Assembly: GCA_916613615.1 (NCBI GenBank)
Contig: OU744727.1
Span: forward strand, 22,720,777-22,784,776
Reading direction: 5' to 3'
Origin: Steromphala cineraria
Lineage: Eukaryota; Mollusca; Gastropoda; Trochida; Trochidae
DNA length: 64,000 nucleotides
Shown piece by piece: positions 24,666 to 36,060 of the stretch. The notes below the pieces were generated by a model that made no database searches, was not told the origin of the DNA, and worked only from the letters and a program-made list of their open reading frames with translations. A program made the translations under genes and the position numbers. Each line of letters begins with the position of its first letter. The stretch's first letter is position 1.

Positions 24666-26929
24666 AACGGAATTATGCATTTTTTGTACAAAACGGGAAC
24701 GAGTCCCAAATCAATTTGTTGGTTTGTTTTGATGAAGTTCTTAATTCGAAATCTCCTCATTGATTTGTCGAAGAAAAGACGTTTTACATGAGGCCATTTG
24801 TATTTTTTTTTACCATAAATTCTTTATCAGACATGTAAATGATGTTGTCGAAGACCAACATTATAAAAGTTGTTTCAAAATATTACTGCTTGATAAAAAC
24901 AAGTCGTCTAGTTAATGAAATTCTCTAAAATATGGTTGAGCATTTTCTTTAAAATAATCCCAAATCAAAGGCTTGAGAATGGCAATGTCGCAGGACATTA
25001 TAGTAAGGTATGTAAGGTATGTCATTTTATAAATGAACAATTCACATTGTGTAAATCAAGATCTCTTTTAATACTTATACTTATCTTATTCAAGGCGGTA
25101 CCCTCATGAAAATATATCGACTTAATGTTTGAAACTTAACCGTATTGTACATTCGTGATCATGCCATGCATACATTTAAGTTGCCTGTAAAATCATATTC
25201 TTTAATGGCACCCCTACACTGTCTACCATAATGGACAGACCTGGTCGAGTTGTGATCATGAGGACGCAATGATACATTCTATTCTTTGTCAAACACATCA
25301 AAACTGAGAAATAACCCTTTAATAATCGTTATAATTACAAACAGGGAAGTCCTCTTGAATTTTGTTCCCACATAAAAAAAATACCCCGACAGACTGTCCC
25401 TTTAAGGTAAAGCTCTGCTTTCAAGAAAACTTCAACAATGTGGTATGCTGAATTTACGAGGGGAACAGAAATCATCAAATAAAAAGCCAAATCCTTGTCG
25501 TCAATCTGGTGTCACCACATAAAAACAACTAACGCTATGCTTGATGGTTGATACAATATAAGAAACTTAGCTGCTGCTGATAGCATTAGTGAAATCCGTT
25601 AACGAACGATAATTATTTAAGCAATTGCTTATGAATACGGTTTTGGCATGAAAATTGACTGTTTTACAAAGGTTATCTTGATTAAACCTTGCAAAAATGA
25701 TGAATTTGGTAATTGGAGTTTGTCGAATTAAGATTTTGTTGAAGATTTGACAAACAAGTGAATGTGAATTTGATCATTATCAATCGAATCTAATTGTTAT
25801 GGACGAAGAGAGAAGAAGGAGGCGTTTAAGAGATTTACACAGAGAAAAATTATAACATTTACATTTGAGATAACGATATCGGAAAGAATAAAATTCTTGT
25901 ACGTTTTAAAGACATGGTGGCCCCATAGGAAACTCTGTGTATGGTCAGTGCTTGCGCTGTTCAAATCCCATAAGGAACTAGACCAGAAAAAAGGACAGGA
26001 AATCGTTATAATGCGTCCCAAATATTAGAATGACATATTAGCTATTTAGGAATCCTTTGAAAGAAGTTGCATGTCGGCAATTCTTTACATTCAAATTACC
26101 CATACCATGTAGTGTTTAATAAGCTTTACGTAAGTCCATTACTTCGAGGTCCATTATACTGATAGTTTCGTCAAAAAATTCATCACATCATAGAAACATT
26201 AGATAAACGATGAAATGATTTAGAGGAAAAGGAATGCGAGAGAAACTACGCTATTAACAAACGGTGACATTATCAGTTGAACCTTGATGCAACATTTATC
26301 GTACTTCCTTGCTGCTCTTAACATCTTTTGAAAATCATAAAATTTGCAAGCAAAATATGAATGGATTTAAAAAGAAGAAAGATGGTCAATGAAATAATTT
26401 TCATTTTCAAGGGCTCGTTTCGGACCCTAAGGGGATGTCATGCTTTAGCAGAGACAGTAATTTGAGATTGATGTGGACATTTTAATAAGCAAAACAACAG
26501 TTCCTCAACGATATATGCAGGTGCATTTGCACATTTTTATCATATTGGCTTTATTTGGAAGCATGTATACTAGCTGGTAATGCAATCATTATTATTTCGA
26601 AATCTTTCGTTTCGAATGTCTTCCGATTTTGTGGCCAAAGGTTGCCCGAAGTGACCAGTCAAAATCATGATTATCAAAAATAATAAATCTTCTCCTATAA
26701 AATTTACAAACCTATAGGTAAAAAATAAACTGCTGTTATGATTTGATTAACAACTTAGGAATATGTCAACATAATAGTGGCTACTATACAAAACAACATA
26801 GTTAAGATTATTTATGCAATATGTCGTATGAATGCGGTGTGTGACTACTGTCTAAAATATATTCTACACAATACAAAGTCAAAACTTGTCCCTTCTGACT
26901 ATCTATCATCTACATGGATGTCTTCAAGT

Positions 26930-27230
26930 AAAAAATAGAGCTGTTGGCTCTGTAGCTCATCAGGCCATCTTTAATTTACCAGACAAATGGTCACAGGGTT
27001 ATCGTATAAGTGGTCACATGATCACAAAATATCTAGGGTTTTTAGAGAGTGGGTCCTGTTGCCCATAAAAAGGGTCATAGGGTCACCAAATCCTTAATTG
27101 ATAATCTTTAAACAGCTAAGGAGTCTGAACATAAGGTTTTTTGTACTGAAAAAAGTTGACGAATGGACAGATGGACGGGGGACATCGCACCCAACGCCAT
27201 AAGCCCATTTGGCCTTTCAGGGTAAAATAG
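26930..27230 (+). mobile_element. Short interspersed element, TAGCTCATCAGGC family, copy 2
   Basis: It begins TAGAGCTGTTGGCTCTGTAG and CTCATCAGGCC, as in copy 1, and ends GCCCATTTGGCCTTTCAGG, a worn version of the right end. The interior includes ACGAATGGACAGATGGACGG, the family box before the right end. Copies 1 and 2 share only their ends and this box, so the middle is variable. Confidence 0.65.
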
Positions 27231-28782
27231 GGTTGTGACATATGTAAATGCGCCCCTGGACCTTTGCGAACATCTGCTATATGTAATTTCACTATAAAAG
27301 AGATTGTTTTAAAAATCAAAGTTACAAAAATAGGATTGTGATCTATGCAAATGCTCCCTAGACCTTTGCTACAACTTTTATCCTTGGCCAAAAACGTGAT
27401 GGTTGTTATTCATCTTCTTTTTTTGCGATTCACAAAAAGCGTATACTTGTCATTCCATTTGCATTTAAAAAACTTAATTTTTTATCTATGAGAAGCACAA
27501 ACCATTTAATGCTGTCAGAGATGTATGATGATATGTTTTTTCTTGAAGAATGTACTTTGACTAAATAACTAAGAGGTTTCAGTGGAAGAAATGGGTTGAG
27601 GGAATGATTACAAAAAAAAATAATATTAATACAATATTTATGAATATCCAACTCCTTTATCCATTGAATAAATAAACTTGAAAACAGTATAAGGATCTAT
27701 ACCTAAATGTTCTGATTCATCAAATAAAAGAATGATTTATATCCATAAAAGGATATCCATAAATCCTTTTATTTTGTATTATGTGGTTCACTGAGAACTT
27801 TTCAACTTTTTGACTCCTACACTACAAGATGTGATTGGCAAGGTATTATGGAATATTCATATTCATCATTCATATTGAAAAAACCCCGCTATTAATACTC
27901 TTTCAGAGTTTCTTAATGTAGGTTCTCTTCAGATGAACTTTTCAAATGACTTGAATTTAAACATACCACTATATCTAACAAACTAAAGTTTATATTTTGT
28001 ATTTGTTTATGTACAATCAAATATACATCAATAAATAAACTTGATAAGCAACATAACTAATATTCTTGTTTCTCATCACATTAACAAATGTTTCAAGTCT
28101 TTCCATTAATTTAATTTCAAAACAAAAAATTGTGACATATTAACAATTTTTCTGAAGAAAAATCAAATCTTAAGAGTTCAAAATGTTAACATAGATTTTG
28201 AGAGAATAAGTATTTTTACAGAAGTAATACAGTACCGAACTATTATTCATTGGACTTTTTTCTGTCACTGTTGTAATGGCCAGATGTGATGAGGTCATTT
28301 TCTATAGGTGGTAATATCATTGTTGTACCCTTTACAGGTGACATCAACTCTGATATACAACTCCACAAAAGTTTAGACTCAGTGCTGAATGTAAAATCAT
28401 ATTCTAAAATCATATAACTAGATACTCTTATCTTCATGTTAGAGCATCAATGTCCATACCATAAGGAAAGCTGAAACCTTTTGTTAAGCCCCAAATAATG
28501 AACCACTCTACCCTACACAAGGGGGGTCCAAATGATGTTTAAAATATAATGCATTTTCATCTATGTCCATGGACTTCTCATTATTGGTCAGTGAAGTTTC
28601 ATGATATTCATGTTTATCAAGATCTATTGATGTTTATGCACTTCGGTATTGAGATAAGGCCTGAGCTAGCATGACTCAGCATTTTTATATCTGTCAATGC
28701 GAGAATTGCATACACTTATTTGGAAGTGAGTCGAAACTTTTGTGGAGTAGTATATTTTCAGCGTTTATAAAAATGATTTAAT
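27231..28782. other. Intergenic DNA downstream of TRAPPC2
   Basis: No gene is supported. A minus-strand frame at 28243-28437 is preceded by an acceptor-like TTTTACATTCAG, but it cannot be joined in frame to TRAPPC2 exon 3 (an immediate stop follows) and it matches nothing I know. The TRAPPC2 polyadenylation site could not be placed with confidence. Confidence 0.4.
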
Positions 28783-28902
28783 ATATGATTGAGAGTGAGT
28801 TACTCTTTTTTATCAGTGACATATAAGCCCTCTATCAGTAGCTACATTAGCTATACTCATTACCCTATTGAGTTCATCATTATTGAGTGACGTCATCAGA
28901 AC
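28783..28902. repeat. Dispersed repeat, copy 2 (ends in a GAGTGACGTCA box)
   Basis: Second copy of the family at 3691-3815, in the same orientation, with the segment order ATATGATTG, GTGAGTTACTC, TTATCAGTGA, CCCTCTATC, GAGTGACGTCA. Confidence 0.55.
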
Positions 28903-29828
28903 AATGCAACGTCACTTAGAATGATACTGGCTTTCTTATTGAAATACACTGTTGAAAGTGGTGAATTAAAAGATAACAAAAAAAAAAAGTCACACGATAA
29001 AAAGAATATTTGTTCCCTTGAAAAAAACCCATCTTCATCTTATATTTGTGGAAGAAAATGTTAGGATGTGGCAATGTCACTTGTGAAATACCTTTTTTCT
29101 ATCCCAATCAATGAGATTAAAAAGGTATATATGATTGAAAGTTAGATATTATCTATACCTTATTGATGTGATGACAACAGTTTCAGAAAAAATTAATAAG
29201 TATATAATAACACTAAATATTGCACACATTTAAAAGTTTTTGTCAGCATTTCAATATGGACCGGGAGATATGTTCACATAAAGTAACACTAACTTCAATA
29301 TTATTACTCGTCTAAAGTTCCTTTTCAACCTGGGAAACTTTTTTTACACCCTTACCAGATTTAGAATTTCCTGGATTACTAAGTTTCAATATAGAGCCAA
29401 TCCTTGAACAAATGCTAACTTCAAATTGAGTGCAAGCGACAAAATTAAGTTAATCTAGTTTTGCTTTAAGTAATATAGTTCACCTTATATCTAAATTCAT
29501 TTCAAATTAATACTTTTGAGAAAAACCTTCTTTATCCAAAACCAAATATCAAGTTTAAATTCAAAACAATTTAAACAAAAACATATCTTCAACCACATTA
29601 AGAGCCTTTTATGTTTGTTTCTATATCATTGAAATACCTTTTAAATTTAAAATCCACTTTTGATAAGAAAATTTGCTCTTTTGTCAAGACATCTCCGGAA
29701 AAATCATCCAACAATTTAACAAAAAACGTTAGCTCTCATCTGAGCTTTGTATTGAAAAACTGAAGCATGTAAAACTCTCCAGATCCAAATGCTATTGAAA
29801 ACCTTGATGTCTCTGGAGTCTTTACGCG

Positions 29829-29927
29829 TCAACCGGTGAGATATTTTCTTCCAAAGAACTGTACTTTCTTCTCGAATGCTGAGGATTTGATAGGTGTGTT
29901 TATTTCGTAGAACGGATTCATCGCCAA
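29829..29927 (-). CDS. TRAPPC2: TRAPPC2 last coding exon with stop
   Basis: 99 bases after a strong acceptor TTTTTCTTCCCAG. It encodes [20 protein letters not shown] through FGRKYLTG and ends in TGA at 29831-29829. The length matches the vertebrate last exon product within two residues. Confidence 0.95.
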   Translation of the reverse strand: MAMNPFYEINTPIKSSAFEKKVQFFGRKYLTG

Positions 29928-32900
29928 CTGGGAAGAAAAAACATCAAAAATTATTCATAGACTTCTCCTGACTAATACAGTAATTTGCGAACACTGATAT
30001 TTCATCAAAACTGAGTGATCACAAAAAATAACAATGCTTCAGATATTCACCCAAAAAATTGGAAAAAATGTCAAATGACATATGTAATGACATTGATGAC
30101 ACCCAAAAACTATTCATATAACTACAATATTTTATGAATGAAAAAATATTATTATTTTTTTGGTAAAAAGATGACAATGACATATAAGGAACATGTTTTA
30201 TTGCGGTAATGTAAGCTTTATTGTGGCTATAGCATTCATCACTGTTGGGTATACGTACATACTGTAATCATTTATTTTTTATTGCACTCACCTTTACATA
30301 CGTGTCATAGGTTTCTGTAAAGAAGTTTTTTATTCCATCTTCATTTTTTATATCATGGAGCATAAGAAGCCTCATGCCTGTAATCGTTAAGGTTATTTTG
30401 GGAATATCAAAACAAAAACCATTTAAAAGAAGGTAATTTTTTTACATAGTCTAGAATTAAAAAGTCTCTAATATCAAATGATTAATTGAAAAATTGTTGA
30501 AAAAAATAACTATTGTCTCCATAGCTCTCAGGTTGTTCATGATTTATCTTAGGTAACAATTAACGTTTCAAATAAAGTAGATAAAAGACAATTTTTCATA
30601 TAGAGGTACTTCACTTACGGTAGTTCTTTCAAATCTTATAAAAGTGCCTTTAAAAAATGTATCATCTTGAGAGTCAAAGTTTTGAGGGTAGACCATATTT
30701 ACCATATTTGAAGGGAGTTCAGACCAACTACACAAGCAAGTTTCATTGACGTAATGATGTTATTCATTATTTTCTTCATGACGTAGTCCACTAAAGGTTT
30801 CGAGAATTTGGAGAAGCACAGAAATTGCCCATGCTACGAGCCCATTTTGTCTAAAAGGCCTGACAAGCTGATGACAGAAATTACTAATTCGACATTTCCT
30901 CAAATGTGAATAAAATCATTTCAATAAATTTGATATAGCAAATTTCAATTTTGGAGTTATTTATTTTCATAGACTCAATTTTTTTTAGAGTTATTTATTT
31001 TCAGGGACTCAGAGTGGTAGTCATTTTAATAAAACAATTATTTTCTAAAAAAAAAACATTAAAAAAACATTTTCCTTAGAGAAGTTTTAAGGAACTAGCT
31101 CTACTTGAACAGAAAAACAACACTCTCATTATTCCTAATGATGAAAAACAGACAATCCCTAAAAAGAAGTCGACATGACTAATAGTGAAAAGAAGACCTT
31201 TTTCATCTTGAAGCTTGAAAAAAAAAAGAATGGATTAATCAACTTTGGCCCTTACACTTAGAGTCGGAGGGTTTCATATGACCAATAGGAATAATTACTG
31301 GTATTTGGTTTATAAAATTTTATCATTGTGCATACAGAATGATAAAATGTGAACATTACTGGACACTATAGAATTATCTGGAAGCAGAAAAATAATCTAC
31401 ATTCTGTTTTTATTCTGTGATTAAAGGGACTTTTACATAAGATAGATATGTATTAAAATGCAAAATACAACATTTATAACACTTTTATAAATAGATGATC
31501 CAGTACATACCTGAAATAATCTAACCTCAAAGTATTCACAATGTTTTTTTCTGAAATAATACAAACTTTTCCAATATCTGTGCACAGACATCTCTATAAC
31601 TCTATAAGAGATCCAAAAGCATTAAGGCCAGAAGAGTTATCTCCCATTATTAAAATTATTATCATGATCCTTTCAACAAGCACACCTCATACAACACTAA
31701 CCAGCATAATAACCTGTTTTGAAATTAACATATTTCTCACAGGAAGAGTAGAAATGAGAAGTTTTAAAATTCAAAACAGTATTTCATAGATAGGGATTCA
31801 AGTTTAAAGAAGCACCCTTAAAATGTTCACGGCAGTGTATGAAACAAGCTTGTAAAGCAGCTGGCCCTAAAGTGGTATTTCACTTTTTGTGATTGAGAAA
31901 AAGAATTTAAGCAATTGAAGTAATGGTTGCTTTCATAAAGGATACGTCCTGCTGTGACGAAAGCGGACACAAACCACTCGTTGAACTTATCAACAATCTT
32001 GAGGTACATGTTATTCGTAGTCCACATCTGTTCATCAACAAGATCCAACGCAGCATGAGCTATGAACTGGTTCAAGTGCCGATGATCATCTCTCTATGAC
32101 AAAAAAATTATCATATTGTGAACTTACAAAATACAACTTATGCTATTATAGTTCATTGACATGTTTCAAGTTACAAAGTTCATAAGGAAAGTTTCATTCC
32201 ATAATTCCATGATTTAGATGTGTACATGTTAAGAAGATTTTATGGTAGCTTCCTTGACATTTTATACATCCAAGAAAGACATTTCTTCAAAAGAAAGTTC
32301 CTGTACAATTGTGCTCTATAAAAACTTTGACTTGTAAGCAAGTAAAAATAAGTGCTTTTATCACCAGTGTATTTTTTTAAAATAATAAGGTAGTTCATCA
32401 TAGAGTGAATTAATTAACCGATTTATGAGCCTAAGTGATTACTCTCAAGTGAAAAAGCTGCAGTTATAGTGAAACATATGTAACACTTCGCTGCAAATGA
32501 AATTATTTACTAAATACGATTCTAAGAGATTAATTTTCAAAAACAAAAACCTCTCATCAAAGAACATACTCAAGTAATTGTATTGGACATATGATTGACT
32601 ATGAGTGAATATTCAAGAACCTCCATTGAAAGTTAATTAATTCAATGAATTAATCATTCATGTTCCCAATTCAACAACTAGCCTTTTGGAACTATTTGCA
32701 TTGAGATTACTCATCCCTCAGCAAACTTCATCTTCAAAACAGTTATCTAGGTCAAACAAAAGAAAACATCACCATCCCATGTATTGACTATAGAGTACGT
32801 GTCTAACATGCCTACTGCTCTATACATTTACTTGGCTTGATAATCCAGTATTACTGGTTATATGGTTGTCTAGTTGGTTAAGCATCCAATTTTTATCTCA

Positions 32901-33416
32901 TCCAAAACCCAAAACAACACAAATACTATTTTCTATATTGGGTGAGTACTGAGTAGTTAAACAGCTATACAATTTGTTTTTAGGTTTCAGCAGAATTTTG
33001 GAGTCAAAGGCTCTGAAGTTCATCAGTCTTTACATTATTCCTTATCCGAGGTTGATAATTTACAGACAACTTACTAGACTGAGAATATACATAAATGCAA
33101 ACAAACTGCTGATCAAGGTATGTATGCACAAAACTTTAAAAAATTGATTGGGAAGTGACAAACTTTGGATGCTTAACATAATTCCAATTGTGACCTGACC
33201 ATTCCAATAATATTCACAATTTGGTCAAAAAACACTTTCCAAGACGATTATCATGAGGACAAGATATCTGATTTACAAAGTAAATTTCAAGTTCAAAATG
33301 ATTATGTTTAAATTCCTCACCTTTGGATCGTTTGCTTTGTTTGGAGGTGTAAATTCACCTTCAAATATTGGGTTGTCATAGTGACCAACTATAACAAAAT
33401 AGTAATTTCCCGACAT
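29829..33416 (-). CDS. TRAPPC2: TRAPPC2 (sedlin), trafficking protein particle complex subunit 2
   Basis: A complete coding region in four exons on the minus strand: 33416-33321, 32093-31946, 30377-30292 and 29927-29829. The phases (0, 1, 0) agree and the total is 429 bases, 142 residues plus TGA; human sedlin has 140. The product starts [19 protein letters not shown] and contains [34 protein letters not shown] and, near the end, [16 protein letters not shown], all close to vertebrate sedlin. It is a longin-fold subunit of the TRAPP complexes that tether vesicles and activate Rab GTPases between ER and Golgi. The start was chosen by family length: the upstream in-frame sequence runs through an acceptor (TTTACAG at 33433), implying a separate 5' non-coding exon. 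The gene points away from PCM1, with a likely shared promoter island at about 35.2-35.5 kb. Confidence 0.97.
30292..30377 (-). CDS. TRAPPC2: TRAPPC2 third coding exon
   Basis: 86 bases. The acceptor is CGATTACAG and the donor GTGAGT. It encodes [19 protein letters not shown] and continues to TYVK, ending in phase 0. It corresponds to the helix-turn region of sedlin. Confidence 0.93.
31946..32093 (-). CDS. TRAPPC2: TRAPPC2 second coding exon
   Basis: 148 bases after the acceptor TTGTCATAG. It begins [19 protein letters not shown] and ends in phase 1 at VTAG plus one base, with the donor GTATCC. This is the most conserved stretch of the protein. It includes the D-to-Y disease-position neighbourhood known in human SEDL (established knowledge), where the aspartate is retained (LVDKFNEW context uncertain). 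Confidence 0.93.
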
Positions 33417-33432
33417 TGCTGAAACTTGTTCT
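33321..33432 (-). CDS. TRAPPC2: TRAPPC2 exon with start codon
   Basis: The exon probably begins at 33432 after GTTTACAG. The first 16 bases are 5' UTR and ATG is at 33416. Residues 1-32 end ...NKANDPK, followed by the donor GTGAGG. The hydrophobic FVIVG strand opens the longin-like fold. Confidence 0.93.
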
Positions 33433-34161
33433 CTGTAAACAAAATAGAATTCAATCAACATTTTGAGAACTGTCCTATGAGATTGCTTGTTTTGATTAAA
33501 TCATAAAAAGGCTGTACTTATAGCGATATTACCTCATGTTAAAGGTAAACTACATGCATATATATATATTCATTCATTCAGTCGTTTAAATGATTAGTGA
33601 TAAGACTGAACATCTATGCCTTGCAATGCCATAGTAAGGATTTTGAAACTAGCATGTAAACTACCCGGTAATCATGTAAAAATAACGTAACTTGTGTAAA
33701 CTGGAATTTCCCATTGAAAACATATCCCGATAGGACTGTCCTTTTCATCATTGAGAAATATGTTAGCAAACTTTTTGTATGATACATACATTGATGTTAT
33801 GACGCGCATAGAGGTTTACTTATAATAATGGACTATCGATTCTTGTATAATTCATAGACTTTTAGAGATATTTTATTACCGGTATTACCGGTAGACATGA
33901 ATGTTCTTTCCCCAACCAATATTCTGGATGCCTAACTAATAATGTGAATGGGTTAGTCTGAATATAGATATATTGACATATCATGGTTTGAGAAACGCGA
34001 TACTTTATCCCACGATACACATATCATGAAACATTCTCTGTATCGTGATTCCTATTATTGACTTAAAAATTTATCAAAAGTTAATGTTTTATTTTTTTCA
34101 AAAAACTTGAAATAGGGTATCATGATGTGTATCGTATCAAATCATATCGCTATGAGATATA

Positions 34162-34316
34162 GAGAATCTCACCCAAGTGTCTTCTGATATCAAATATATC
34201 AACACAAAGTCACAAGTTGATATAAGTAACAAATATCCGAGGCTTGCCGAGGATATTTTAATTTTATCAACGAGTGTTGATATATTTGATATCAGAAGTC
34301 ACGAGGTTGAGATTCT
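34162..34316. mobile_element. Foldback element, about 155 bp, with an inner hairpin
   Basis: The outer arms are GAGAATCTCACCCAAGTGTC...GATATCAAATATATCAACAC (left) and GTGTTGATATATTTGATATC...GAGGTTGAGATTCT (right). Within the loop a second palindrome, AAATATCCGAGGCTTGCCGA then GGATATTT, folds on itself. Non-coding. It lies upstream of TRAPPC2, between its first coding exon and the presumed promoter. Confidence 0.75.
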
Positions 34317-34416
34317 ATTTATCATTCAAAACCATTTTTCATCACATTAGCATGAAAAATTTACATCTTTGAACACTGCATAACCCTAAAACTGCTGAAC
34401 CAGTGATGTTATAGCA

Positions 34417-34535
34417 TTGTGACGTCATTGTGTAAATGACATCATAGCATTAATTGTGACGTCATTGTGTTTATGACGTCAGAACATATTGTGACGTCAT
34501 TACTGATGATGTAAAACGTTTGTGATGTCATGTAT
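34417..34535. promoter_or_regulatory. Cluster of CRE-type palindromes
   Basis: Four exact TGACGTCA boxes (34420, 34457, 34474 and 34492) plus weaker TGATGTCA and TGACATCA variants lie within about 120 bp. TGACGTCA is the CREB/ATF site. Similar boxes end the dispersed repeats at 3.8 and 28.9 kb, so the cluster may be repeat-derived. Whether it acts on TRAPPC2 is unknown. Confidence 0.4.
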
Positions 34536-35239
34536 TCTCTGATTACAGGGCATTGTTCAAAATCTACTGTCAAAACGATATCTCCTAGGAGATTTCGCTT
34601 GATCTTCCACAAGCGATATCTAGATGATAAACCGAGATATGATATTGTGAAAAATCTGTATCGTCACACCTGTAATATTTAGTTTTTTTAATCATATATC
34701 TTACAATTTTACAGAGTAAGCTCATCTACAATATTTGAATCAACAGCTTGATTTAGTGCTGGGGATAGAGCTCTGTCAGTTTGGCATCCCCTCAGCATAT
34801 GGGAAGCTGGGATAACTAACAGTGTCATATATTACCAAAAGACATAAAAAGATGGGGAATGTTGCTTCCAAATGCTTGGCGTTTAGCATCATTAGGATAA
34901 AACCCCACTTGAACTGACCCTATATTGCCAAAGGCACAAAATAAATTTCCAAAAGTACATCATGACTAGGACAATAATTGGTTATTACTATATTTATGCC
35001 ATAAAATAGTTTGTAGAATCAACTAAAAGTAATAATAATTCACCAGTAAATTAGGAAATAAAAATGATTGATAATTTACTAAGGAGTCCATGCATCAAAC
35101 TACTCATGTAGTATATTTACATTTTATGAAAATACACAATCCATATTGTGCGTTGTTTTGAGCAAAAGTTCATTCACCTTTTTAAAATCTGTGACTGAAA
35201 GTGGAAATTATTTACACATCTTCACAAGTGCCCTCCCTC

Positions 35240-35553
35240 AGAGGAACCGGAAATGACTTTTGACCTGTCTGGACAATGTGTAACACTACACGAGAAAAAA
35301 TAGTTACATTGGGTCTTGTTAAAAACAGAAAGTTGTTGTATCAAAGATGTTCTTTAATTTTTGCAACCTTATTTGGAATATTTATTTTTACAATAGTTTC
35401 GAACGCATTGCTCATATCTCTAAATACTGAATATTTAGTTTGTTGACATGCGTGAGATGTCTCACTTCGCCGGCGTCCAAAATGGCGACTGAATCTGCAG
35501 CGCCGAACGCTCTTGCTTGATCAGAATTTGTGCTCTCATCTACATAAATCAAG
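35240..35553. promoter_or_regulatory. Likely bidirectional promoter island (TRAPPC2 minus, PCM1 plus) with 5' exon candidate
   Basis: An ETS-type core ACCGGAAATG lies at about 35246. At 35469-35490 is CGCCGGCGTCCAAAATGGCG, where AAAATGGCG is a YY1-like start-site motif. Downstream, AAATCAAG followed by GTATTT (35553/35554) could be the donor of a plus-strand non-coding exon. A 13-codon upstream frame (35482-35520, ATG to TGA) would lie in that leader. The next plus-strand acceptor that must receive a 5' exon is 46315 (PCM1), and the minus-strand TRAPPC2 exon at 33432 also needs an upstream exon. Assignment to both genes is inference. Confidence 0.38.
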
Positions 35554-36060
35554 GTATTTGTTTCACTTTAAACACATTCATACAACAAATTTACTGCATC
35601 GATCTCAAATAAAAATGTATCGTAAGATGACAAGCTATAATGCAAGGTGAAATGATATTTTGAAAATCAAAATGTCGGCATTCCTAAATGTGATCAAACA
35701 TGCTCCATGTCAACGTGAATTGTAAAAGCAACAAAATCGCCGTTTTTACTCAAATCTGTGATCGCCAAATATTTGTTCAACTGTTATAGTTATAGTCTTA
35801 TTGCAGAAAAATATTGAAATAATCCTGCGTTTTAAAAACAGTAAGAAAGTATGCAGACATCTAAAAAAAATGTAGGCAAAGTTGATCTTTTATGGATTAT
35901 TTTCGAAATAAAACTCTTTCATTTGCAACAATCTAGGCCTAGCATTAATTGTAGTAACTCAAGAATAAATGAAAGGAAACAGAATAAAAGCATAGAAATT
36001 ACAGTATTTTCTGTCAAATGTGCAGGTGATTCTAGAAGGAAAAATTTTTGATTTCAAGTT

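Noticed and set aside
28243..28437. Possible minus-strand exon after TTTTACATTCAG
   Set aside because: It gives an immediate stop when joined to TRAPPC2 exon 3, and no other upstream exon or homology was found.
30840..33030. Possible worn ends of the TAGCTCATCAGGC family (AGGCCTGACAAGCTGATGA near 30858; GGCTCTGAAGTTCATCAG near 33009)
   Set aside because: The matches are short and degenerate, and they span TRAPPC2 exons, so a single element is unlikely.
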